Source of the DNA: Fimenecus sp052273625
Lineage (GTDB): Bacteria > Bacillota > Clostridia > Oscillospirales > Acutalibacteraceae
Direction: 5' to 3'
NCBI GenBank assembly: GCA_052273625.1
Contig: DAVZHW010000002.1
Span: forward strand, 62,001 to 126,000
Length of the DNA: 64,000 bases
In this document: positions 35,925-42,963 of the stretch, piece by piece
Layout of the letters: every line of letters starts with the position of its first letter
Position numbering within the stretch: the first letter of the stretch is position 1
Translations under genes and position numbers: made by a program
Notes under the pieces: generated by a model
Database searches by the model: none
Told to the model about the DNA's origin: nothing
Seen by the model: the letters and a program-made list of their open reading frames with translations, nothing else

Positions 35925-36809
35925 ATGAAAACACTTAACGGAACAATTATAAAAGGTATCGGCGGCTTCTATTATGTTGAAGCCGCCGATGAGATATATG
36001 AATGTAAGGCGAGGGGAGTATTCCGAAAGGAAAAGCTATCTCCGCTTGTCGGCGATAAGGTAACTATCAGTATTAACGAAAATGCAGAGAATACCATTGA
36101 TGAAGTTATGCCTCGAAAGAACGCTTTGACACGTCCGCCCGTTGTAAATATCGATAATTTGATTATTGTCGTATCAACTGTAGAGCCAAAGCCGTCAACT
36201 CTTGTGATTGATAAGCTTATAGCAGTTGCGGAGCATAAGAATATCGAGCCGATAATCGTTATTACAAAGTCGGATCTTTCCTCTGCGCAGGAAATATTTG
36301 ATATTTACACTCTTGCAGGCCTTAAGACAATAATCGTATCCAATGAGACAAAAGACGGCGTTGATGAGGTAAAAGCGGTTTTGAATGATAAAATCAGCGC
36401 TTTAACGGGCAATTCGGGCGTCGGAAAAACCTCGCTTCTCAATAATCTTGACGAAACGCTTGCTCTTAAAACCGCACAGATAAGCAAAAAGCTTGGACGA
36501 GGCAGACATACAACTCGGCAAGCGGAGCTTTACAGAGTCTGCGACGGGTTTGTTGTTGATACGCCCGGCTTTTCGTCATTTGAAATTGATAAAAGCGATA
36601 TAATTTTGAAGGATGAGCTTGCTTATTGCTTCAGAGATTTTTCCGATTATATTGAAAAGTGCAAATTTTACCCGTCGTGCACTCATACCGCAGATAAAGG
36701 CTGTGCCGTTGTTGAAGCGGTAAACAATGGTAAAATCAGCAAATCAAGGCATAACAGCTATGTTCAGCTTTACAATGAGGTTAAGGATATAAAGGAATGG
36801 AACTTGTAA
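35925..36809 (+). CDS. rsgA: Ribosome small-subunit GTPase A
   Basis: Circularly permuted GTPase that matures 30S subunits. The 294-aa protein has an N-terminal OB fold, TKSD (G4) placed before the P-loop GNSGVGKTSLLN (G1), DTPGFSSFE (G3) and a C-terminal zinc motif in CKFYPSCTHTADKGC. It is probably a substrate of PrkC, as in Bacillus (inference). It overlaps thiN by 13 bases; the rpe gene often found between them is missing. Confidence 0.96.
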   Translation: MKTLNGTIIKGIGGFYYVEAADEIYECKARGVFRKEKLSPLVGDKVTISINENAENTIDEVMPRKNALTRPPVVNIDNLIIVVSTVEPKPSTLVIDKLIAVAEHKNIEPIIVITKSDLSSAQEIFDIYTLAGLKTIIVSNETKDGVDEVKAVLNDKISALTGNSGVGKTSLLNNLDETLALKTAQISKKLGRGRHTTRQAELYRVCDGFVVDTPGFSSFEIDKSDIILKDELAYCFRDFSDYIEKCKFYPSCTHTADKGCAVVEAVNNGKISKSRHNSYVQLYNEVKDIKEWNL

Positions 36810-37438
36810 ATAAAAGACGGTGCGTAATTGTCGGCGCCGCTAAAATTGAAAACAGCGAATTGTTAAAAAAGAATGTTTTTTACGATGATTTTGTTATCGG
36901 TGCCGATGCAGGTTACAAAGCTTTGACGGATTTGGGCATAACTCCCGATTTAATTGTCGGCGATTTTGATTCTTCCGATACTCCGGAACTTGACGTCGAG
37001 GTTATAGCCTTAAATCCGATTAAAGACTGTACCGATATGGAATTCGCAGTGGAAAGGGCAGTTGAAAAGGGCTTTTCAGATATTCTTATTCTCGGTGCTA
37101 CGGGCGGCAGGCTTGACCATACATTTGCAAATTTTACACTTTTGGGCGATTTCAAGCAAAGAGGAATCAATATAACAATTTTAGATGATTATCACAAGAT
37201 TTACACATTAAAAGACGAAGCTCACAATGTGCAGAAAAACAACAGATTTTTATCGGTATTTGCTCTCGGCGGTTTTGCCGAGGTTACTCTCGAAGGCGTG
37301 TTTTATCCGCTGAATAGGTATAAGCTCTCTCCGTTTCAGTCAATGGGCGTAAGCAATGAAATTACAGACCCAAACGCAAAAATAACCGTAACAGACGGAA
37401 CGTTGCTTGTTATGGAGGTTTCAAAAGAAGCTTTTTAA
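36797..37438 (+). CDS. thiN: Thiamine pyrophosphokinase
   Basis: Converts thiamine and ATP to thiamine diphosphate. 213 aa with GADAGYKALTDLGITPDLIVG, FDSSD, and LGATGGRLDHTFAN, the ThiN signatures. Its place directly before spoVM matches the Bacillus order prpC-prkC-rsgA-rpe-thiN-spoVM. Confidence 0.95.
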   Translation: MELVNKRRCVIVGAAKIENSELLKKNVFYDDFVIGADAGYKALTDLGITPDLIVGDFDSSDTPELDVEVIALNPIKDCTDMEFAVERAVEKGFSDILILGATGGRLDHTFANFTLLGDFKQRGINITILDDYHKIYTLKDEAHNVQKNNRFLSVFALGGFAEVTLEGVFYPLNRYKLSPFQSMGVSNEITDPNAKITVTDGTLLVMEVSKEAF

Positions 37439-37497
37439 CACTTTTCATCGCTTTTGAATATAGTGTAATAGCACAAGAAAAAAGGCGGTGTAATTTT

Positions 37498-37653
37498 ATG
37501 GGCAAACGCAAGCAGAAAATCGGTATAGGGGCAATTTTACTTGTCTTTGGATTAGGCTTGGCTCTTGCATTTACAATTCCTGCGAAGGCGCTTGTCGTTG
37601 TCCTGTCCTTTGCGCTTGCCGCAAGCGGCGTTGTCTTGTGCAAATGCTGTTAG
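37498..37653 (+). CDS. 51-aa membrane protein upstream of spoVM
   Basis: Reads MGKRKQKIGIGAILLVF..., with two hydrophobic stretches (about 8-24 and 29-45) and a short tail ending CKCC. AAAGGCGGTG lies 7-8 bases before the ATG. The stop codon TAGGAGG runs straight into the Shine-Dalgarno of spoVM, so the two small genes are likely coupled. I do not recognise the family. The position suggests a sporulation or membrane-remodelling role, which is speculative. Confidence 0.7.
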   Translation: MGKRKQKIGIGAILLVFGLGLALAFTIPAKALVVVLSFALAASGVVLCKCC

Positions 37654-37665
37654 GAGGAAAGCAAT

Positions 37666-37752
37666 ATGAAATTAATCGTGTTTGACAATCCTAAGATAAT
37701 AGGCGGATTATTGCGTATGGTTTTCGGAATTAAAAAGGAAGTCAAAAATTGA
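37666..37752 (+). CDS. spoVM: Stage V sporulation protein M (28 aa)
   Basis: A tiny protein starting MKLIVFDNPKIIGGLLRM. SpoVM of Bacillus is a 26-aa amphipathic helix that recognises the curved forespore membrane and anchors SpoIVA. Here M1, K2, P9, K10, G13, G14, R17 and G21 coincide with the SpoVM pattern without gaps, including Pro9, which is needed for localisation. The site GGAGG is 8 bases upstream. The neighbourhood (thiN immediately upstream in the prkC run) is the classic spoVM locus. D7 is acidic where Bacillus has lysine. The partner sipL is at 12.5 kb. Confidence 0.88.
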   Translation: MKLIVFDNPKIIGGLLRMVFGIKKEVKN

Positions 37753-37758
37753 TACATA

Positions 37759-37786
37759 AACGGTGCTTTTGCGCCGTTTTTTTTTA
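37759..37786 (+). terminator. Terminator after spoVM
   Basis: AACGGTGC (37759-37766), loop TTTT, GCGCCGTT (37771-37778), one G-U pair, then a run of T to about 37785. It closes the run that starts at 24.7 kb. Confidence 0.92.
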
Positions 37787-37799
37787 TAAATATTTGACA

Positions 37800-37827
37800 T
37801 TGAATTATCAAATAAGAGTGGTATAAT
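37800..37827 (+). promoter_or_regulatory. Promoter for the alanine aminotransferase gene
   Basis: TTGAAT (37800-37805) and TATAAT (37822-37827) are 16 bases apart, 30 bases before the start codon. A TTGACA at 37794-37799 is too far (22 bases) to pair with the same -10. Confidence 0.7.
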
Positions 37828-37857
37828 ATAAATAGACAAAAGTTAAGGAATGATACA

Positions 37858-39075
37858 ATGCGAATTTTTGAAAAATCACATAAGCTTGACCATGTTTGCT
37901 ATGATATCAGAGGTCCGATTATGGACGAGGCAAACCGAATGACCGAAAACGGAATAAAGGTTTTGAAGTTGAATATAGGCAATCCTGCGCCATTTAATTT
38001 TACGGCACCTGATGAGATTATCAGGGATATGATTTACACTCTCAGGGACTCCGAAGGCTATTCGGACTCAAAGGGTATTTTCTCGGCAAGAAAGGCTATA
38101 ATGCAGTATTGTCAGATAAAGAAAATTCCGAATGTTGATATAAACGATATTTACACAGGCAACGGTGCAAGCGAGCTTATTACAATGTCTATGCAGGGCT
38201 TACTTGACAACGGCGACGAGATACTTGTTCCTGCGCCCGATTATCCGCTTTGGACAGCTTCCGTTTCGCTTGCGGGCGGTACACCCGTTCACTATATGTG
38301 CGACGAGCGAAACGAGTGGAATCCCGACATTGAGGATATTAAAAAGAAAATAACCGACAGAACAAAGGGTATTGTAATTATCAACCCCAACAATCCGACA
38401 GGTGCTCTTTATTCCGAGGAAATCCTGCTTGAAATCGCTGAGGTGGCAAGACAACACGGTTTGATTATATTTTCAGATGAAATATATGACAGGCTTGTTA
38501 TGGACGGCTTAAAGCATATTTCAATCGCTTCACTTGCGCCTGATGTTCCTTGTGTTACCTTTAACGGACTTTCAAAATCGCACCGCATTGCAGGCTTTAG
38601 ATGCGGTTGGATGGTTATAAGCGGCGATAAATCAAGAATTAAGGGTTATATCGAGGGGCTTAATCTTCTTTCCTCAATGCGACTTTGCTCAAATGTTCCC
38701 TCACAGCAGATTATTCAGACCGCATTGGGCGGTTATCAAAGCGTTGACGCTCTCTTAAAACCGGGCGGAAGAATTTATGAGCAGAGAGAATGTGTTTATA
38801 ACGCTCTTTCGTCAATTGACGGAGTCAGCGTTGTAAAGCCCAAAGCCGCTTTCTATATTTTCCCGAAATTCGATATGGATAAATTCCATATAAACGATGA
38901 CGAGCAGTTTGTTCTTGATTTCCTTAAAAAGAAAAAGATTTTGCTTGTTCAGGGTACGGCGTTTAATTACCCGACGCCCGACCACGCAAGAATTGTTTAT
39001 TTGCCGACTGTAAAAGAGCTTACACACGCAACGGATGAGCTTGCGGATTTCCTGAAAACTTATTCACAGTATTAA
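37858..39075 (+). CDS. alaT: PLP-dependent alanine aminotransferase (AlaT/AlaA type)
   Basis: Interconverts alanine + 2-oxoglutarate and pyruvate + glutamate. The 405-aa class-I aminotransferase opens with the AlaA-type IRGPIMDEANRM, has NPNNPTGALY, the PLP lysine in GLSKSHRIAGFRCGWM and a C-terminal ARIVYLP arginine that holds the carboxylate. It is a single-gene unit with its own promoter and terminator. Confidence 0.93.
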   Translation: MRIFEKSHKLDHVCYDIRGPIMDEANRMTENGIKVLKLNIGNPAPFNFTAPDEIIRDMIYTLRDSEGYSDSKGIFSARKAIMQYCQIKKIPNVDINDIYTGNGASELITMSMQGLLDNGDEILVPAPDYPLWTASVSLAGGTPVHYMCDERNEWNPDIEDIKKKITDRTKGIVIINPNNPTGALYSEEILLEIAEVARQHGLIIFSDEIYDRLVMDGLKHISIASLAPDVPCVTFNGLSKSHRIAGFRCGWMVISGDKSRIKGYIEGLNLLSSMRLCSNVPSQQIIQTALGGYQSVDALLKPGGRIYEQRECVYNALSSIDGVSVVKPKAAFYIFPKFDMDKFHINDDEQFVLDFLKKKKILLVQGTAFNYPTPDHARIVYLPTVKELTHATDELADFLKTYSQY

Positions 39076-39080
39076 AATGA

Positions 39081-39116
39081 GCCTTAGAGATACAACTTTC
39101 ATCTCTAAGGCTTTTT
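39081..39116. terminator. Terminator between alaT and the ZIP transporter
   Basis: GCCTTAGAGAT (39081-39091) pairs perfectly with ATCTCTAAGGC (39101-39111) over a 9-base loop, then TTTTTG on the plus strand. AAAA precedes the left arm, giving a weaker T-run for the opposite gene. Confidence 0.88.
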
Positions 39117-39117
39117 G

Positions 39118-39864
39118 TTACATAACAACATCTAATATCATCATAATTAAAAATCCTATCGCAAATGACAGAGCACAAATACTGTCGTCCTTATTGTCTT
39201 TAGCTTCGGGGATGATTTCGTTTACCGTAACATAAATCATTGCGCCTGCGGCAAAGGACAGAAGATAAGGCAAAAGTGAGGTGATCGTACTCGACATTAA
39301 AAACGTGAGTCCTGCGCCGATTGGCTCAACCGCACCCGACAGGACACCGATAATAAACGACTTCGTTTTTGAATAGCCTTTTGCTCTTGCGGGCAGGGAG
39401 ACAACTGCGCCCTCGGGAATATTCTGTATTGCAATTCCGAGTGCGAGAGCAAAAGCCGAAGCAAAGGTTATGTTAGGGCTTCCCGAAGCAAGCGCCGAGA
39501 AAACCACGCCAACTGCCATACCCTCGGGTATATTGTGAAGCGTAACCGCAAAAATCAGCAGCTTGCTTTTGTCCGATTTTCCCTTTGCTTGTTTTATAAG
39601 CTTATCTGTTAAAATCAGATAAGCTATTCCAATGCAAATTCCCAGCACAGCAGGGAAGAAGGACATTTTGTTCAAATGCTCCGATTGCTCTATTGACGGC
39701 AGAATAAGACTCCATATACTCGCCGCGAGCATTATTCCTCCCGAAAAACCGAGTATTATTCTGTTGATTTTTTGATTGATTTTATTCTTAATAAAGAATG
39801 CCGAGCAAGCGCCTAATGACGTTCCGACAAACGGCATATGAATTGACAAAATTGTTCTTAACAT
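39118..39864 (-). CDS. ZIP-family metal transporter
   Basis: 248-aa polytopic membrane protein with about eight helices. The metal-binding helices carry HNIPEGMAVG and QNIPEGAVVSLP; the second replaces the common His with Gln. The short cytoplasmic loop after helix III and the NIPEG pair place it with ZupT/GufA-like ZIPs, which import zinc and other divalent metals. Its start is preceded by AGGTGAT, which lies in one arm of an inverted repeat that brackets the promoter. Confidence 0.92.
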   Translation of the reverse strand: MLRTILSIHMPFVGTSLGACSAFFIKNKINQKINRIILGFSGGIMLAASIWSLILPSIEQSEHLNKMSFFPAVLGICIGIAYLILTDKLIKQAKGKSDKSKLLIFAVTLHNIPEGMAVGVVFSALASGSPNITFASAFALALGIAIQNIPEGAVVSLPARAKGYSKTKSFIIGVLSGAVEPIGAGLTFLMSSTITSLLPYLLSFAAGAMIYVTVNEIIPEAKDNKDDSICALSFAIGFLIMMILDVVM

Positions 39865-39871
39865 AAAAAAT

Positions 39872-39930
39872 CACCTGTAACCGAGTATCTACAATCATTA
39901 TATCTTGATTAAAATACTTTGTTACAGGTG
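39872..39930 (-). promoter_or_regulatory. Inverted repeat around the ZIP promoter and ribosome site
   Basis: CACCTGTAAC (39872-39881) and GTTACAGGTG (39921-39930) are perfect inverted copies 39 bases apart. On the minus strand TATAAT (39902-39897) lies between them. The upstream arm covers the -35 position (TGTAAC, 18 bases from the -10) and the downstream arm covers the Shine-Dalgarno. This is typical of paired operator half-sites, plausibly for a metal-sensing repressor. The regulator is not identified. Confidence 0.5.
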
Positions 39931-39950
39931 TTTAGCTTGTTTATAGCTTA

Positions 39951-40382
39951 TCAGTAATCAATTGGATAGTCGTAATCATAATTATAGTTATAAGCATCGT
40001 TTGAGTATCTTACATCGTCGTAATCATAGCTTTCAACGTAAGGTGAGCCGTCGGACTGCGATGATTTACGGTATGTATCTATAACAGGAACCATAACCGA
40101 AATTGTAACTATCACAATGAAAACTAAATAAATAATGAATGCGGTTAACGCACCCTTGCCTGCGGATTTTGCTTTCTTAGGCTCGCTGTGCATCATTGCA
40201 AGATATAAAATCAAGCCTATGAGAGGAAACATAAAGCCTAAAATTCCAAGCAGGACAGAGCCTTTTTCCTCCTTAACAGGGTTAGTCTTACCCGCTTCAA
40301 AGCCATAACTCAATACAGCTCCGCAATTTTCACATTTTGTCGCATCGTCAGGGAGACTGCATCCGCAATTTTTACAATACAT
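39951..40382 (-). CDS. Zinc-ribbon membrane protein
   Basis: 143 aa. An N-terminal zinc ribbon (MYCKNCGCSLPDDATKCENC, two CxxC pairs) is followed by two membrane helices (~45-65 and ~80-102) and a Tyr/Asp-rich tail ending YDYDYPIDY. This architecture is common in gut clostridia and its role is unknown. AAAGGAGTGG precedes the ATG. The stop codon of the 412-aa gene upstream is only 17 bases away, so the two form an operon. Confidence 0.8.
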   Translation of the reverse strand: MYCKNCGCSLPDDATKCENCGAVLSYGFEAGKTNPVKEEKGSVLLGILGFMFPLIGLILYLAMMHSEPKKAKSAGKGALTAFIIYLVFIVIVTISVMVPVIDTYRKSSQSDGSPYVESYDYDDVRYSNDAYNYNYDYDYPIDY

Positions 40383-40399
40383 ATAAACCCACTCCTTTT

Positions 40400-41638
40400 T
40401 TAATCAGTTATAAGTAAAGCTTCTTTTCTTTGATTTTTTATAGCAAAATAAATCTTATTTATTTTGCTTATAAGCTCATTGACCTTTTCATCCTTTGACT
40501 TTTTGCTTATACAAATGACATTTGAGTTCATTTTTATAGGCTTCGAGGTGTCGCTCGGGTCGTAATTTATAAAAGTAAAAACTCCGTTGTCGTTCATATC
40601 GAAATATCTTACCGCACTTGAAAAAGCTTCTTCATCATCACAGTATTTTTTATATATTATATAAGACTGTGCTATCTTTTCGCCAAGCTCGTTAAGCACG
40701 TTTCTGTTATAATCAAGAGTTCTCTCAAGGGCATAAACGGTATTTTTATTGTTCTCGCATATCATTTTGTCCAACAGGCGTCCCAAAAACGGATATATGA
40801 AAACGCCTTCGTTATTATTGCTTTTTATACTGAACGGCTCTGAAAAGTAGCCGAGTATTTCCTTGTCTGCGTTTGCAACGGCAGTAGTTAATTTGTCGTT
40901 ATAATAACAACTTTCAAAATTGTCAAGCTGTGGTGAAAGGCCATAGTCGCAAACGGTATACAGAGCGGGTATTTCTCTCGCACGCAGCTTTGTTAAAAAG
41001 AACTTGTCGTTTTTCTTAATCGCCAATGCAACAACAGTTGTGCGGATTTTATCGTTATTTATAATTTCATCATTGAGCTTGTTCGTGTTTCTCGAACCAC
41101 ATTGCATTGCCTTATTAAAAGGGATAAAGGTCATACCGTAATCCTTTGTGCTATCATTGTCAACAATAGTTATGTAATTGTTTTCCGTTAAAAATTTAAT
41201 AAGACCATAATTTTCACATTCAAAAGCATAATCCAATATGGTTTTTCCGTATTCGTCGGCATTAAGAAAAAGCTTGTCGTCATTATTTATGTACCTTTCC
41301 CAATAGCCTCTGTCGGTTGAGTGCGCAAAGGTATAATTTGAATATCTGTCGGGGAATGCAGGCTTTGATTTACCGGCACTCAAAAGCTCCTCGCAGGTTA
41401 TCTCCAAAAGCTCCGTATAGTAGCCTAAATCTTGAATTTGAAGCCCGTATTTACCCGATTTTATTCCGGACAGCCTGTTCGCTTGCTTCTGGATTTCATC
41501 ATCACTTGGCTGTTCTCCTTTTTCAAGCAAAAGATACTGCTTGCAAAAATCCCTTCCCGACTTAAATTTATCACTTTTTTCTTCAATGAGCTTAAACAAA
41601 TATTTGCCGATTTCTTCATTGGTTGCAGTTCTGAACAT
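40400..41638 (-). CDS. 412-aa protein with HTH-like N-terminus and ankyrin-like segment
   Basis: Not a named family that I can assign. Residues ~1-95 look like a widened XRE-type fold (GRDFCKQYLLL..., LSGIKSGKYGLQIQDL, LEITCEELLSAGK). Residues ~125-165 resemble an ankyrin hairpin (YGKTILDYAFECENYGLIKFL). The rest is mixed alpha/beta without a clear motif. AAAGGAAGTG precedes the ATG. A TATAAT at 41676-41671 on the minus strand could be the -10. It is co-directional with the zinc-ribbon gene and may sense a ligand and control it (inference). Confidence 0.65.
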   Translation of the reverse strand: MFRTATNEEIGKYLFKLIEEKSDKFKSGRDFCKQYLLLEKGEQPSDDEIQKQANRLSGIKSGKYGLQIQDLGYYTELLEITCEELLSAGKSKPAFPDRYSNYTFAHSTDRGYWERYINNDDKLFLNADEYGKTILDYAFECENYGLIKFLTENNYITIVDNDSTKDYGMTFIPFNKAMQCGSRNTNKLNDEIINNDKIRTTVVALAIKKNDKFFLTKLRAREIPALYTVCDYGLSPQLDNFESCYYNDKLTTAVANADKEILGYFSEPFSIKSNNNEGVFIYPFLGRLLDKMICENNKNTVYALERTLDYNRNVLNELGEKIAQSYIIYKKYCDDEEAFSSAVRYFDMNDNGVFTFINYDPSDTSKPIKMNSNVICISKKSKDEKVNELISKINKIYFAIKNQRKEALLITD

Positions 41639-41910
41639 ATAATCTGCACTTCCTTTCTTTCACACTTATTATTATAGAGAGATTTTCCAAATATTTCTAT
41701 AACATATTTGCATATATATTTTTAATGAAAAAATTTTTGAAACAAAAAGTATATGGTTTTTCTGTATATGATATATTTAATATGCGGACAAAAATGTATG
41801 TATATATTTTTGAAATACCGATTTACTTGCTAATTGACGGATAAAATGATATATTAAATGTAAAATTTGGGATGACCCATAAAAGCTTTGTGCCTTTTTT
41901 GGAGGAAATT

Positions 41911-42784
41911 ATGAATAAACCCAAAATTAAAAAAAATTGCTTATCCGTATTCAGCGTTGTAGTACTCGCTTTGATAATAACAGGAATCGTGTATTTGTCA
42001 ATGCTCGGCGACAGTTCTAAAATTGAAATCGCTGATAAACCGAGCCCTGCCGTAACTTCTGACCAACCATTTATCAAAAACAAAAGCGGAGGCAGTGAAA
42101 ACTTCAGAATCCCTGCAATTATAACGCTTGAAAACGGCAGGCTTGTTACGGTGTCGGACCGGGCAGGGGAGTTGTTACCTCCGACGGCACTATGATAATG
42201 TCGGCTTATTTTGCAAACATTAAAAAAGGACATCAGTTTTTTTGTTTATTTATTCGGAGGATGGCGGTAACACTTGGCTAAGAAGTGATAATTTACCATC
42301 AAATGAACAGTGTGAATATTCGGGAGAAAGCCAAATTGCAGAGCTTCCGAACGGTAATTTGCGTTGCTTCTTCAGAAACAACAGTAACAGACTTTGCTAT
42401 ATTGCCGCAGCAAAAGAAAACGGAAAATACATTTGGGGCGATATTGTCATATCGGACGTTGAAATCACAAGCAGCTGTATGCTGAGTGTAATTGATGTAA
42501 ATAATGACGGAAAGAATTATATTCTTGTTTCATGCCCGACAGGTACGGAAACAACCGATAAGGGAGAAACAAAACACGTAAGAGCCGACGGCAAAATCTT
42601 CACTTTCTCTTTGGATAATGAGTGCAATATGACTCTCAAAAATACAACTTCCGTTAAAAAAGATGCGTTTATGTACTCTTGTATGTCACTTACGAAAGAC
42701 GGAAATGTTGCAATTATTTATGAAAGCGGAGTCGGAGAAATAACTTTTGCAATATATCAAATTGACAGCTTAATCGGACAATAA
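41911..42784 (+). pseudogene. Decayed GH33 sialidase
   Basis: Three reading frames together give a sialidase remnant. Frame 1 (from ATG 41911 behind GGAGG) has a signal-anchor helix (SVFSVVVLALIITGIVYLS) and the FRIPAI motif with the catalytic-arginine region, ending near 42160. Frame 3 resumes at about 42168 (GVVTSDGTMIMSAYF). After a T7 run at 42237-42243 the sequence is in frame 2 with the Asp-box SEDGGNTW and the C-terminal half to 42784. The middle third, which should hold the first Asp boxes and the catalytic acid region, is deleted. Intact relatives release sialic acid from mucin. Loss of one internal block plus a homopolymer frameshift means no active enzyme. Confidence 0.85.
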
Positions 42785-42797
42785 AATCCTCTCAACT

Positions 42798-42838
42798 AAC
42801 GCAGATAAGTAAATTCTTATCTGCGTTTTATTCTTTTT
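42798..42838 (+). terminator. Terminator after the sialidase remnant
   Basis: AACGCAGATAAG (42798-42809) and CTTATCTGCGTT (42816-42827), a perfect 12-bp stem with a 6-base loop, then TTATTCTTTTT. Confidence 0.88.
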
Positions 42839-42915
42839 GCGAACTAACAATTGAAATTTAATAACAGACAAACGACAATTAAACCGTAAATCTAACTTAT
42901 AATTCACAAAAAATC

Positions 42916-42945
42916 GGTCTGTCGGTATTCCGGCAGACCTTTTTG
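42916..42945. terminator. Bidirectional terminator below the recombinase gene
   Basis: GGTCTGTCGG (42916-42925) and CCGGCAGACC (42930-42939) pair with one G-U over TATT. TTTTT follows on the plus strand and AAAAAAT precedes, so it can end minus-strand transcripts from the recombinase gene. Confidence 0.8.
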
Positions 42946-42963
42946 TCCGAAAATATAACAACC

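Noticed and set aside
37794..37827. TTGACA at 37794 paired with TATAAT at 37822
   Set aside because: The 22-base spacing is too long; TTGAAT at 37800 gives a 16-base spacer.
39872..39930. Riboswitch-type leader of the ZIP gene
   Set aside because: The -10 box lies between the two arms, so a transcript from it would not contain the upstream arm; an operator explains it better.
42910..42963. Left att site matching the right border near 57.8 kb
   Set aside because: GGTTNTT...TTTTCG-like words appear in opposite orientation at both ends, but similarity is too short and broken to claim att sites.
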